Source: Parapristionchus giblindavisi (lineage: Eukaryota; Nematoda; Chromadorea; Rhabditida; Diplogasteridae). From it: DNA of 64,000 bases. The notes beneath the pieces are model-generated. The model ran no database searches. It had not been told where the DNA came from and saw only the letters and a program-made list of their open reading frames with translations. A program made the translations under genes and the position numbers. The stretch covers positions 1 to 64,000 of the forward strand of contig CALSFV010000216.1 of assembly GCA_943737045.1 (NCBI GenBank), in the 5' to 3' direction. How positions within the stretch are numbered: the first letter of the stretch is position 1; each line of letters starts with the position of its first letter. Shown in pieces: positions 38,261 to 49,659 of the stretch.

Positions 38261-39676
38261 AACCGGTTGATGGTGGTGGGCCAATATGTAATTTCAATTT
38301 CGGATCTCGTGTTTTCGTTAATTATATCTTGAAACTACAGTTTTGAAAAAGAGAAGTCGTAATGAGATTCCGGTCACTGATTTGAATGAACCCCTGATCA
38401 GAGAACAGCTCACAGAGAACAATGCAAATGTAATTAATTGAGTGGGAACAAAATATGCAAAATCGACGAGAGGGAACAACTGTCTGAGATATGATTTGCA
38501 TAGAACAGTTTGAGCAAAACCCACGTTTCGGAACCGAGATTTCGGAATCGCCTGGTTGGTTTGCTGATGTTCGCAACGACGCCCCGCTCGCTCCTAATCC
38601 AATACACGGTGAGTATAAAGAAGATGCTATGTGTATTGTAACTCATTTTTCCAGCATTGATCGATCATCTGGAGAGACATTATGTCGGGACCGGTCAAGC
38701 ACCTGTTCGATTTCCAAATGCGATTTGGACACTGTTCGGGCGTAATGGTGCGCCAAGGACATCATGCTCGGCAGAGTCATTTAACAGCCTTATTAATGTG
38801 AGTTCTTTTGCATGCATACATTTCAATAATAAGAGCAGGAGAAGAGGTTGAATTATTATCAAATTTGTGCTTTCAGCGCCGGTGCAAAGTATCGGGAGGA
38901 AGGGCCAAACTGAGCAAGCTGCTGAATGTGCTGAGGGACGAAGAAGATCGAATGAGGGTCGGACTACCAGCAGTTACACTTAGCCCCACTTTTCGGTTGT
39001 CTGTTAACCCATCTACTAGTGTCAGAAAGCATGCTGACAAAGTAGACTTGGTTGTGGCTAATCCAAATGGGCTAGTTGGGTTGGCATTCTTAGATTGGGC
39101 TAGTAGCACAGTTGGTCGTTTTAAGAAGAGTTAATATCGAGATTGTATTGTTATGAGCCTTTGACATGTTCTTTGTTTTGTATTGTTTTCTTCGTATATT
39201 TAAATATTTATATTAATAAATTTATATATTTATCACAAGCTCACACATGAACGGGACAGTCGAGAAAATATTAAATAGCATTATAGCAAAAATGATAATG
39301 ATTAAAAGTTTGAAAAGAACGAATATGGGGCAGTATTGTGTATTGTGTTGTGTGTATCTTTAAATATAAAACGATTTGTGACACCATTTGAAGAATTTAT
39401 TTTAGGTTCTGATGTATGCGGTTCCGAGCCAACGGTTCTGAAATCACGGTTCCGAAACGTGGGTTTTACTCAAACTGTTCTATGCTAATCGGAGCTCAGA
39501 CAGTCGTTCCCTCTCGTCGATTTTGCATATTCTGTTCCCATCTATTTGTGCTCAAAGATCACTTTCCTAATACAATAGTTTCATTAGCATAATTCCGAAT
39601 AGCTCGTTCTCACAATAGGGATGCGAGCAAATCATTTCCATGTATCGATTAACATTTCGGCCCACCACCCGGTTGA
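38261..39676 (+). mobile_element. MULE-like DNA element
   Basis: The outer ends AACCGGTTGATGGTGGTGGG (38261) and GGCCCACCACCCGGTT (39660) are approximate inverses. Inner long inverted repeats lie at about 38438-38560 and 39424-39545 (sharing GTTTCGGAACCG and ATGCAAAATCGACGAGAGGG). Long inverted ends around a gene fragment of the Mutator type support a MULE-class element inserted between genes B and C. Confidence 0.6.
38491..39134 (+). pseudogene. MULE-type transposase C-terminal region (fragment)
   Basis: Three blocks join in frame: to 38608, 38655-38798 and 38877-39134. The text LIDHLERHYVG, RFPNAIWTLFGR, PRTSCSAESFNSLIN and KLLNVLRDEEDRM follows the order of blocks at the C-terminal side of nematode and insect MULE transposase-like proteins (family pattern: 'E..Y+G', 'FP..LWN', 'RTNN..E.WH'). 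The upstream DDE core is not present, and the RTNN-type motif is altered to RTSC. It is probably a non-autonomous or captured fragment. An alternative is a host gene derived from a MULE. Confidence 0.5.
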
Positions 39677-39870
39677 TCAGATGATTTGATTATTTAGAAG
39701 ACAGTCAAAATTTTTTATTTCTTTTCTTAATCATAAAATGCAATTTTAATAATATCCTTGATATTGTAAAGTGATTTCCATGACAATAAAGGTACGGTGA
39801 GTATTCATTTATCGGGACTGAACGCAACGCAACATCGACACAGTTTGCAAACATAAATGTAAAACAAAAA

Positions 39871-40865
39871 TCAATTCTGCGGTATAATCCGGGTTCCAGG
39901 TAGTAGTATTCCTCCGGTGCTAATCACAGTTCCCGCTCCATCAACAGTTTGAGCAGCGATACTACTCACTCCGTTAACTCCAATTGAAGTTCCAGTGATT
40001 GCTGTACCCAGTGCACTATTCATGATGGCAGTCGGGTACGGCACAATAACCGGGAAAGGAATTGGTTGGATATTAGCCACCTGGAATACTATGGTTTATG
40101 CTCTCAATGTGGTCAAAGTCAACAATTTTGAAAAAAGCGCTTTATTCAGGAATTCGTTGCATAGAGATAAAGTTCATAAATTGTTATGATACAATATATA
40201 CATCAGCTAAGATGGTCTTCTAATTCTTTACCGATCTACGACGACGACCCTTGCAGGGCTTCTTTGTAGCAGATGGTTCAGGTGCAGGTGCTTTCGTGGC
40301 CGGACCTGGAGCTACCGGCCCAGGGCCTGATGGTCCTGACCCGAAGTTACCGGTACCGGCGAAAGCGTTCTAAAACGAAATATTCTAGTAAAATCGATAA
40401 TAGGCTTTGACTAAGAAACTTACAGCCATAGCTGAAGCATCGGGTCCATTGGCATTGGCGTAAGCACCAGCATTAGCCTTTAAACGATTATATTTATTTA
40501 TATTTTTTGTGGAAATATGCCAAAACAGCATCAAATTAATAAATATAACAGTACTTGTCTCTTCTTGCGTCCTACTCCAGCGGAGCCAAGTAGATTCAAT
40601 CCTCCTCCAACACGACCTCCGGCTCCATATATTCCCTCTTTCACTTTACCACCGTAGACATCACCATATCCACTTCCTGAAAAGTTTAGATTCTGCACCT
40701 TTAAGTGGAATAGTATTGAGGTAGAAGTCGAAAACAATAATAAACTATCAAACCTTGTAGACCGATGTTGCCCTGGATATTGGTTGGGAAGCCTAGACCT
40801 TCTTCACCTTGGGCTATCGATTTGGCAACGAGGATTGTTGAGCAAATAAGAAGGGAATAAAGCAT
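39871..40865 (-). CDS. Secreted precursor family, gene C (211 aa, with C-terminal module)
   Basis: Exons 40865-40754, 40676-40555, 40477-40424, 40369-40232 and 40080-39871 sum to 636 bases, all in frame. The signal peptide is LYSLLICSTILVAKSIAQ. NIGLQG ends at residue 38, and the core (38-78) ends RKKRQ. The module ANAGAYANANGPDASAMA follows at 79-96. The tail NAFAGTGNFG is Pro/Gly-rich and contains KPCKGRRRRS with the lone Cys. The C-terminal module (143-211) contains NGVSSIAAQTVDGAG and GGILLPGTRI. Exon 3 has an AAG acceptor. The last intron (40231-40081) contains AATAAA (minus strand), so a short isoform ending soon after the RRRRS site is possible. It is head-to-head with the closely similar gene D, sharing an 812 bp upstream region. 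Confidence 0.85.
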
Positions 40866-40943
40866 TATTGATTGATCAACCCTAGAGGAGATGAAGGGAA
40901 CTAGAGCACTGATGGTACTGTAGTTGAAACATGTGACTAGTCT

Positions 40944-40997
40944 CTTTATATAGCAGAAGTTGGTTGAGTGTGTCAAAATGATCATGGGATATAATGG
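40944..40997 (-). promoter_or_regulatory. Promoter of gene C: TATA box and ATCCCATGAYCATTTTG element
   Basis: CTATATAAA at about 40953-40945 and, about 30 bp above it on the minus strand, TATCCCATGATCATTTTG. The latter is found almost unchanged upstream of D and E at similar distances from their TATA boxes. Confidence 0.6.
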
Positions 40998-41187
40998 TAA
41001 TCCTTGTTATCCACTATATCCTCATAGTACAATATCTAGAAGTGCTCTGGTCCAGATACTCTCAATCAACAGGCTAACTGTTCAAATATCATACAAAGTT
41101 AATGTTCGAGTTGTTACCCTTTGCATGGGTATGCGTTCCACTAATCCGGAGCTAAAACCAAAAAAAACACATCTGTAAATGATCACA

Positions 41188-41296
41188 GACGGCACTCCAC
41201 AACTCATAAGACCTGTGAAGTGCTATTTATATTTAACACTTTTTCTGCTAAAAAATGAGTGTTGAATATAAAAATTGACACGTTTTATGTGCTGTG
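41188..41296. mobile_element. Small hairpin MITE between genes C and D
   Basis: The ends ACTCCACAACTCATAA and TTTATGTGCTGTGGAGT pair, and the inner arms TTAACACT and AGTGTTGAA pair, around a short loop. It is about 100 bp, non-coding, and placed inside the shared C/D upstream region. Confidence 0.6.
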
Positions 41297-41499
41297 GAGT
41301 ACAGTTATCTGTGTGTGAATGATCGTTCGCTTATCCATTTTAACATTTGTTCTACTTCTTCTATCTCTTACAGGGGCACATGTTATGATCACAGATCGCA
41401 GTATTCTTCTGACTTCATGAGGATAGAGTGGACATGCATTAGAGTTCGCATAACAGATTATTGCAGGTATCTCGCACCTGTCAATCTCTCTCTAAATGT

Positions 41500-41605
41500 A
41501 TTCAAAGTCCGATTGTGTTGTACTATGGGATATAGTGGATCACTCGGATTTTCGTTACATCCCATGACCATTTTGTCACGCGATAACTTCTCCTATATAA
41601 GTTGA
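41500..41605 (+). promoter_or_regulatory. Promoter of gene D: shared elements and TATA box
   Basis: AGTCCGATTGTGTTGTACTA at about 41506 is a diverged version of the element at A, B, E and F. ATCCCATGACCATTTTG at 41559-41575 matches C and E. TATATAA lies at 41594-41600, about 80 bp before the ATG. Confidence 0.6.
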
Positions 41606-41677
41606 CCATCAACAAGGAATGACCAGCAGCTGCTTCAGTATTCTAGGAACCTCCATCTCATTTCCATTCGATCAATA

Positions 41678-42675
41678 ATGATATACACCCTCCTGATTTG
41701 CTCCTCAGTCCTCGTTGCCAAGTCGCTAGGCGAAGGTCGAAGGCGAAGGCGAAGGCGAAGGCGAGGGCGAAGGCGAAGGCGAAGGCGAAGGTAGAAGGTC
41801 CCTCTTGCCCCCCACACTTCTACGTCATTTATAATTACCCACCCCATACATAATTTCCCCATTTCCCACCCCATTTCCCTGCTGCCTTCAACCGATTCGC
41901 TGATAACGCGACGGACCTCCATCAACCTATATTTATTACATATCTGTCCTATTGTTCATTTGTTATGATGGAAATAAAGAAAGAAAGAAAGAAAGAAAGA
42001 AAGGTGAGGGAGGCTTCCCAACCAATGTCCAAGGCAACATCGGTCTACAAGGTTTCACATTTTGTTATATTATTGTTTATCATTTTATGGAACGTTGTAA
42101 TGGGGCTAAAGACTGTTTTATTCCTCTCATGTAGTCACCGAATTTATGCTTACTCCACTACCTCTCAAATAATCTATCAGCAATTATACTTTACTTTTGC
42201 ACCGCATAATGTATATTATTATAGTTTACTATTAAGGTAATGGTTACGGTGATGTCTATGGTGGTAAGATCAACGACAATATCTATGGAGCCGGAGGTCG
42301 TGTTGGAGGAGGATTGAATCTACTTGGATCCGCTGGAGTAGGACGCAAGAAGAGACAAGTACTGTTATATTTATTAATTTGACGCTGTTTTGGCATATGT
42401 TTACATAAATTTTTGACTAGTATAATCGTTTGCAGGCAAGTGCTGGTGCTTACGCGAACGCCAATGGACCCGATGCTTCAGCTATGGCGGTAAGTCTCTT
42501 CGTAAAATCATAGCATCGATTGTATTACAATATTTCGTTTTAGAACGCTTTCGCTGGTACCGGTAACTTCGGGTCAGTACCTGGATCAGGTCCAGCCACG
42601 AAAGCTCCTGCACCTGAACCATCGGCTACCAAGAAGCCCTGCAAGGGTCGTCGCCGCGGACCCGGAAAGCACTAG
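41678..42675 (+). CDS. Secreted precursor family, gene D (137 aa if a novel intron is spliced)
   Basis: Exons 41678-41735, 42004-42051, 42237-42358, 42436-42489 and 42544-42675. The signal peptide is MIYTLLICSSVLVAKSLG. The N-terminal module is split: GAAG at 41735 is followed by a GAAGGC-repeat tract that reaches a stop at 41792, and the family sequence resumes at 42004 (EGGFPTNVQGNIGLQ). Treating 41736-42003 as a GT...AG intron restores the exact family phase; otherwise the gene is dead. The core ends RKKRQ, the module ASAGAYANANGPDASAMA follows, and the tail has KPCKGRRRGPGKH then stop. The C-terminal module of gene C is absent because the RRRRS/donor region is changed. AATAAA at 42764 lies 89 bp past the stop. 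It is the closest paralogue of gene C. Confidence 0.7.
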
Positions 42676-42763
42676 ACGATCTAGATCTCACTATTGTATT
42701 GTCCATGTATGTATAGTATCATATGAGTTTTATGAATCTTTCCTTATATGAAACTAATTTGTG

Positions 42764-42769
42764 AATAAA
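42764..42769 (+). terminator. Polyadenylation signal of gene D
   Basis: AATAAA in TTTGTGAATAAACAACTG. The surrounding 3' UTR resembles the first UTR of gene E and the last intron of gene C. Confidence 0.7.
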
Positions 42770-42809
42770 CAACTGTTTTTCATATTATTGAATTCTTTAT
42801 GGCACTTCC

Positions 42810-42910
42810 CAAGATAATTTTTATCTCCGCATTGACAAAGCTCTCTTGTAGACAATGAAAGCGTGAGTATTGCCAGAGCGGTGAGTGTAAAATTATCTTT
42901 GGGTGTCGCT
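42810..42910. mobile_element. GAGAGAGC hairpin MITE (diverged)
   Basis: CCGCATTGACAAAGCTCTCT and GCGTGAGTATTGCCAGAGCG are imperfect inverses; outer ends are CCCAAGATAATTTT and AAAATTATCTTTGGG. It lies downstream of gene D. Confidence 0.7.
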
Positions 42911-43194
42911 TTAATACTCGCCCAGTCGATAGGATTTATTTATGAATGTGGTTGAATATTATTCGTATAGGATCGATTGACTGAAATGTGCTGTAGATGT
43001 CTTTATCGATTGATTGTCTTTCACCTACTTAATCTTGCCTACATTCTGAAAAGACCTCGTTGATTTCTACTCGACCAAGCCTATAATTATCAACAAAATT
43101 CTGTCGATTGGGTGAGTATTAAGATAAAGTTCATAAATTTTTATGATACAATATATACATGAGCTAAGATTGTCGAAGACTTCTAATTCTTTAC

Positions 43195-43318
43195 CGATCT
43201 ACGACGACGACCCTTGCAGGGCTTCTTAGTAGCAGATGGTTCCGGTGCAGGTGCGTTCGTGGCCGGATGTGGAGCTACCGATCCAGGGCCTGGTACTGAC
43301 CAGAAACTGCCCGAAGCG
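43195..43318 (-). pseudogene. Truncated family exon (gene C exon 4 relic)
   Basis: The minus strand reads PGSVAPHPATNAPAPEP then SATKKPCKGRRRRS and a GTAAAG donor, almost as in exon 4 of gene C, followed by the same downstream intron sequence (AATTAGAAG). The exon start is lost where copy X3 begins, so this is a fragment left by a duplication and then cut by the repeat insertion or a rearrangement. Confidence 0.75.
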
Positions 43319-43349
43319 CAAAAGTCGACGTCGTACCGATTTCGCCTCC

Positions 43350-46300
43350 AGAACCCGTCAGAGTAGCTTAGAGTAGACCGTCAGAGTAGATAACGATGAC
43401 GATCGTTAATGGCGACGAAGAAACAATGAGTCGACCTGTATATGGATAGAATATCATAGACGAGGGAACGCAAGATACAGTAAAAGAAAACGAATACAGT
43501 AAGAAAAATGTCTACGGTAGAGGTAAAGAGATGGATACATGATACTCAAGCAAAAAATACAAAATACTAAATAATATACTACACTAATATATCCACGACA
43601 CCATACCCAGCCGTACTTGAGGTAAACCAGGTGAGCCTTATATATTGCTCGCTACCGGGAGTACCCCATGAACGGTGATACCGGGTTACGGTACTGTAAG
43701 ACTAACAAACTAACTAAATATCGAGGATTAGAACTAACTAACGAACTATAACTAGTGATCAACCAAAATCAACTATCCATGTTGTTATACTCAGCCTTAC
43801 ACTACCGCACGGGAGGGTGCAACTACAGTAAGTCAATGGATGCGACAAGATATGACATGAGTGAAAACACATTAACCAATACGGTATTGTAGGGTGGGAT
43901 ACAGTACCACAGTGAAGAAACAGGCGTATCCGTGGATAAATGACGAATCCGAGTGCAGATGAGCGCAGACTATTCCGGGAGTTGACAGGCCCCGAGACGG
44001 TTATCGGAGTTGTAGTACATAGAGCGGGTGAAAGATGAAGACGAGCAGGGGGAAGAGACGATAAATGACGAAGAGAGCTATGATAGTGTCTTATATACGG
44101 AGGAGCACGCGCTCGATCTTGATGTTCTGGAAGGATTGAAAGGAATGATCTATCCTGTTCCTAGAGCCATCGATCTGAATTCATCTTCACGTGAAGATGA
44201 TTTACAACTATTCCTTCCCTGGCTACGACGAGATTATGTGATCGTTCTTTGATCATAGCAGAGAGTGTGCAAATGTGAGAGAGTACAGACAGAGTGAGAG
44301 AGTGCAGAGAAAGACACCAATGCCCTCGTCAATAGTGTTTTGGTGATTCCCATACTGATCTATCGATTACACAATGTTTTCTACTATGTCTCCTTTGTCC
44401 CTCTTTCTTTCCCTTTCCTTTATTCAAACCCTGTTGCATTCATTGATATTTTGACTTTATCATATTTGCATGTAATTTCGTAGTTGTTGTCTAGTCTTGC
44501 ATATGATTATCTGTAACACATTTCAACATTCTCGTTCATTTCGTTTGCAGTCTTCGGTCATTTCGCAGCTCCTCACCCCCTCTTCGTTTCCTTTTTGAAA
44601 TTGATCTTTGATCTTTGCCTTCTTCACGTGCTTTAGACAGCGTGCTAACGTACGAGAGAGCTGACAGAGTGAGAGATTGTGGGAAAGCGAGAATGCAGAG
44701 AAAGAAATATGATGGACTCGTCAATGATCCAGCATCGATAATGTTGATTCATTAGCGTATCCCTCTATATAGAACTACTTCTCGATATACTTTTCTTATT
44801 CTTTTCATTCGTAATTATTATAGTTCAGTCTCTTGCCATCCATCTCCCTCTCCTTTTTCCTTTTCCTCTCCCTCTCCCTCTCCTTTTTCCTTATCCTCTC
44901 CCTCTCCCTTTTCCTATTTCTCCCTCTCCTTTGCTATATCTCGATCACTCCACCTCTACTTCTCTCTCCAATTCTACCTCTGGCCATGGTACTTGCTCTA
45001 TCTCTCCTCTCTCCTCTATCTCCTCTCGTTTTTTTCTCCCAGTGGGATCCCAGTAAAAGTGGGCGTGGTATAGGCCACAATACGTCCTAGTGGTTTCCCA
45101 GCAAATCTCCCACTAGTTTCCTAGCTAGATCCCCACTGGGAGATATGCTGGGATCCCACTGGGAGAAAAAAACGAGAGTCCTTCCTTCGTTTGCAGTCTT
45201 CGGTCCTATTGACCCTTCACTCTCGGTGATTTTCCCGCCGTTTCTAGCTATATCTCTTCCTTGTCTCCTCTCTTCTTCTCTACCTCTCTTGTAATCATTG
45301 ATATGTTATTGCACATTTTATTCTTATTTTTTCTTATTTTATATTCTCAATTTGTAGCTCTCTTGAGACTCGTTTTTCATTACTTTGTTGTCCTATGAGT
45401 GCATAATGGTCGCTGAAGTGTTACTGTGGACAACGTCAAATCCATTTCAGAACTCGAAATCTATCGTGAATGGTCGTATAAATGAAGCGTTCACTGAGAG
45501 GCCTTCATCGACTGATGTGAAGTTGGCGAAGAATCATGGACATGATTGGAAACTAGGTTAGACCATCTACGATCGATGTTGGAGGTAATCGTATGCTCTG
45601 TAAAAAAGTCATGAAAAGAAAAGAAAAACAGAGAACATTCCTCGTTTTGCACACCTTCTCGCCACTTTCTTTTCATTTTCACCTCTTTTGTGACCATATT
45701 TCTATCGTTTCGGCGCTTCTTCCGATAACGGCATCTATCTTAAAATCTATTCAACACTCATTTCATTATCAAATCATTACTGAAATGTAATAGACGATGT
45801 CGTTTAAGGATGAAGTGCCCTCATTTCTTGTCTTGTGTGATGATCAAAAATTGCGAAAAAATAAAAACCGAGCTCACATCTTTTTTTGATATTCTAAACC
45901 GTTGAGAGTTGTCCTTTCGCAGCTTTTGAACACAAGTTAGAATATGATAGGGAAAATTCGTTTAATCAATTTTGTAATTTGTGGTTCTTCATGTCGATTT
46001 TTCGTCATCATGGCTGATGAAGATGGTCGGAAGGTCGTCGTCATCTTCGATCATGAACTTCTCAATGGAATGGTGAAGGTGTAAGCGACTTGAAAGACTG
46101 CTGCTAAAGACTGCTGCTGGCGCCCCTGCTTGATACTGTGTTCAGAAATAATAAAGATATTTGGGGTGTTGTAAAGATTGTAATCGGTGTCTAAGCCCGC
46201 GCGGTTAAATGGGCGGAGTCAGAATCACTATATAAATAGGGTTAATCAGAAAGAGGCGGAGCCATGCATCGGTATGCAAGTTCGGGAATGTCTGAGTATA

Positions 46301-46440
46301 TGTAGATCGTTTAACATGTCTTCTAATGGTCTGGTCTAGTGCCCATGGTCTAGTGCCATTTTTTACTTGGCGTAACTCCGCTCTCCCTACGCTAATGACT
46401 AGTGTGCAGAGGTCCCATAGAATGATCGTGAACTAAATGC
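43350..46440 (+). mobile_element. Dispersed repeat element, copy X3
   Basis: Collinear with 8150-11090 (copy X2) through landmarks such as CCCAGCCGTACTTGAGGTAA (43605), GAGAGAGTGCAGAGAAAGA (44297), AAGATATTTGGGGTGTT (46155) and GCGCGGTTAAATGGGCGG. It is clearly diverged from X2 and carries a nested 156 bp insertion at 45023-45178. No credible gene is seen. Confidence 0.7.
45023..45178. mobile_element. Nested hairpin MITE inside X3
   Basis: The ends CTCTCGTTTTTTTCTCCCAG and CTGGGAGAAAAAAACGAGAG are perfect inverses, with GTGGGATCCCAG repeated just inside. The unit is missing at the equivalent place in X2 (about 9750), so it inserted after the copies separated. Confidence 0.85.
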
Positions 46441-47660
46441 GTTTTCAATAAGTTTCAATATTACATGGATACAATACAATTGATTGATATCAAGTGATAA
46501 CACTTGATGAAGGGATGAGCATTCTTCAGTTCCTCCGTTGGTATCAACCACCATCTTGCACCAATCTTCTCGAAGTCATCACGCCAACGAACACGGCATT
46601 ACGTTACATGGATACATACAACAAAAATATATGTAATAGATATTACGGTAACATTTAAATGTTACAAAAGGAATATTTAATAACACGGATCTCCTGTAAA
46701 AGAGTATGAAACCGTTCGACAGCAAATTAATTTTATCCGATTTCATTGATAGGTGTTAGACTGGTCTAACTGAGTTCGAAAACAACATTTTTAAATTTTA
46801 ATTTTCGAAATTTGCAAATCTATGAAATGTGCTTACTGTCAACGTTAAATGAATGTATTTGAGCTATCATGTGAAACTTTTTTAGATCGGTTGCTAATGA
46901 CCTCATCTACGAATAACTCAATTAAGGATATGGCCGGAAATGTTGTTTTACATGTGTTATTGCATGAAAACTGATTTTTAACATACAAAATGCGATGTTT
47001 CTCGAACATTTTCTCTAAAGCATAAGAGTGTTATTGCAGATCCGGATTCCCCGTTCTCAAATTGGCGTATCCTGATATATCTTTTAACGAAACTCTGTAT
47101 TCCCAATAGTGCTACCGTATATCGTCCAGGACATAGTGCAATTTTCTCTCAAATCACATTTTTGGTTGTAAATCAGCTAAAACTTATGCTAATAAATACA
47201 TTAGCATATTTGAACCCTGTATCTCGACCAACCTGACAAAATTGTCTTAGAGGTTCGAATTGTCAACAACAACCATTTTTGAGATATGAATTGAAAACTG
47301 ATTTTATTAAAGATTTTTCGCCTTTCTGAATTGATGCAACTTAAAAACACCAGGTTTCTCGTTGAAGCCATATTTCATATTTTCTTTTTATTTCAAAGCT
47401 GCCTTCACAGTTTGTCCACGCAAAAAACCTTTAATTGAAACATGCAGAAAATTCCCTGATATGTAAAGAATAATTCCCAAGGGGATTCTCATCGTCAGCA
47501 TATAAGGGAAATATTCCCTAACAATAAGTGCAGTTCTAAAACATCCCTAACAAACCCCTTTTATGGGATTTTTTTTGAGTTCAGTGAAACATGTTATTAT
47601 TATGTTTCACTGGTACGATGATTGTTGGTCGCACCTCACTGTTTCCTGTCTGCACTTCTC
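46441..47660. other. Intergenic, no gene seen
   Basis: AT-rich sequence between X3 and the gene E promoter, without reading frames or motifs I can support. Confidence 0.5.
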
Positions 47661-47667
47661 TTTATCT

Positions 47668-47765
47668 GATTTCGATCGGATTGCACTTTGACGATTAGAC
47701 TACTCAGATTATCATCATATCCCATGACCATTAATAGCGCACCAAGTATATTATCCTATATAAAT
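47668..47765 (+). promoter_or_regulatory. Promoter of gene E: both shared elements and TATA box
   Basis: CGATCGGATTGCACTTTGA at 47673-47691 (shared with A, B, F), ATCCCATGACCATTAA at 47719-47734 (shared with C, D) and CCTATATAAAT at 47755-47765, about 60 bp before the ATG. This is the only promoter with both elements clearly intact. Confidence 0.65.
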
Positions 47766-47819
47766 CGACCAAAATAACTCATTGTCAGTATACATATCGA
47801 AGTTCTTCATCCCAGCGAA

Positions 47820-48614
47820 ATGTCCCATTCCCTTCGTTGCTCATATGTCATCCTCATTATCCCGTTTGTTCTAACCAATGCAGCTCCACAGTTTCCCAAC
47901 AATATGCAAGGCAACGTCGGACTACAAGGTTTTTTCATTATGACTTTGACTGTATGCATGACTGTTCTTTTACTGACCTTAATCGCAATAGCTAACATGA
48001 CCGATTGCAATTCTTTGAAAAAGCGAATTATTGGAAACTATTCTAGGTGGAGGATACGGTGATATGTATGGTGGCAAGGTCCAGCCGGGTATCTATGGAG
48101 CAGGAGGTCGTTTTGGAGGTGGTATGGGTTTAAGTGGCGCATTCGGCCCTGGATCTGGATCTGGTGGATCTGGTGCTCCGGGAGCTCCTGCACCTCCTGC
48201 ACCTGGAACAGCAGCTCCTGCTCCTCCTCCAGTTGACAATGAAGAACCATGCGCAAAACGCAAACGTAGATCGGTAAAGCTCTAAACGTCGATGATTGTA
48301 TTATACATATTGTATCATAAATCTTTTATGAACCTTTTATTATCTATATGATATTAATTTTTGAATAAAAACTGTTTATAAAGTACTGGCTTAAATCACA
48401 AAATTAAACCATACGATTACAGGCGGATACTGTCCAATCAATTCCCTTCCCGATTATTATCCCGGACCCTGCTTCGATCATGAATAGTGTACTGGGTGCG
48501 CCAATGACAGCAACTTCCAACGGAGTCAGTAGTATTGCGGCCCAGACTGTTGATGAATCGGGGACCGTTGTTAGCACTGGAGGAATTGTACTCCCTGGAA
48601 CTAGGATTGCATAG
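47820..48614 (+). CDS. Secreted precursor family, gene E (175 aa; fused core and tail)
   Basis: Exons 47820-47928, 48047-48273 and 48423-48614, 528 bases in frame. A signal peptide is followed by APQFPNNMQGNVGLQG. The core YGDMYGGKVQPGIYGAGG runs straight into a Gly/Pro/Ala-rich tail (GAPGAPAPPAPG). The dibasic site after the core and the Ala/Asn exon seen in the other five genes are absent, probably lost together with their introns. The tail keeps EPCAKRKRRS at the donor. Exon 3 encodes the C-terminal module (NGVSSIAAQTVDESG, GGIVLPGTRI). If the last intron is retained, translation stops at 48285 and AATAAA at 48364 would end a short transcript; the long form uses the acceptor at 48422. Confidence 0.8.
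48364..48369 (+). terminator. Intronic polyadenylation signal of gene E
   Basis: AATAAA in TTTTTGAATAAAAACTG, between the exon 2 donor and the exon 3 acceptor. The equivalent signal ends gene D and also occurs in the last intron of gene C. Confidence 0.6.
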
Positions 48615-49004
48615 GAAAATTCGATTCTTAAACCAATTCGTATTTGTAACTGTGAGAGTATTTTGTTGTGTTCATCACTATCCCGATAAAAATAGTTCCT
48701 TTCATTTATCGTACTATATCAATTGAAAGCGAAAAATCGCAGTTTTATTTTTTATATTACATGACTTACCGGTATGCAGCAAGACGAAGGGTTGGCAAGC
48801 ACCATACTCGTTGACGTTATGATGTATGATAAAGAATCTAATGGTGGAAGATGACATATGACCAATGGTTACGAATGTGTGGAACCGATAAAAAGTGATT
48901 GGTTGGTTTGGTTGATTGATGCATCCCGAAGGATTTCAAATCATTGTCAAATAATAAATAGATAGAATAGTCAATAAAAGGTCTCAAAATTTCTTGAACA
49001 TCAC

Positions 49005-49115
49005 TCCCCAAACTAATTTGAAACTATCCACTCTAGTCACTCTTTCGTAGACAAAAGAAAGCGAGAGAGCATTGGCAGCGCGAAAAGTTTCAAATTGTGC
49101 CTTTAATGGTATTAT
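49005..49115. mobile_element. GAGAGAGC hairpin MITE
   Basis: CCCCAAACTAATTTGAAACT ... TCACTCTTTCG pairs with AAGCGAGAGAGCATTGGC ... AGTTTCAAATTG, and a TGCCTTTAA end follows. It lies between genes E and F. Confidence 0.75.
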
Positions 49116-49659
49116 TGTGATGGGCAACAAGCATTTATCTAACTAAACTATAACCATAAAATCTCCACTCAATGTAAAGTGCGCATTTTGTACTTCCATT
49201 TACACTTCCATGTATTATCAACCCGTCATCGTTTTTGTGGCGTTTAAAGTCAGGGGAAAAGACTAGGTAGTGTAGATTCTATACTCGATGATGATTTTCT
49301 TTCTAAAAGATTTTAATAATATTTTATTAGTTATCATCGTTGTATCATCAGATAAGATGAAGATTCCTCGTAAACTAGAAAAAAATTATTTACTCTAGAC
49401 AGAGTAATTGTAAAATCATTGCAGGCCTGGATATTACGCAATCCCTTCAAATTTGAATTCCCCGCACTTTTCAATTTTTGACCTTGTGAAATCGAGTAAC
49501 TGATGAACGTGTTTGAAAACGCTCTATTCTCGTATTCGAAGTATTGCATTTGGAGAATATTTCACAAAATACACGCGAAAAGTGGAAAGTGAGGAAGAAA
49601 GAAAGAAATTCAAATTGGAAGGGGAGTTTTCTCTTCCTTTTTCGTGTCTTTTGAACAGA

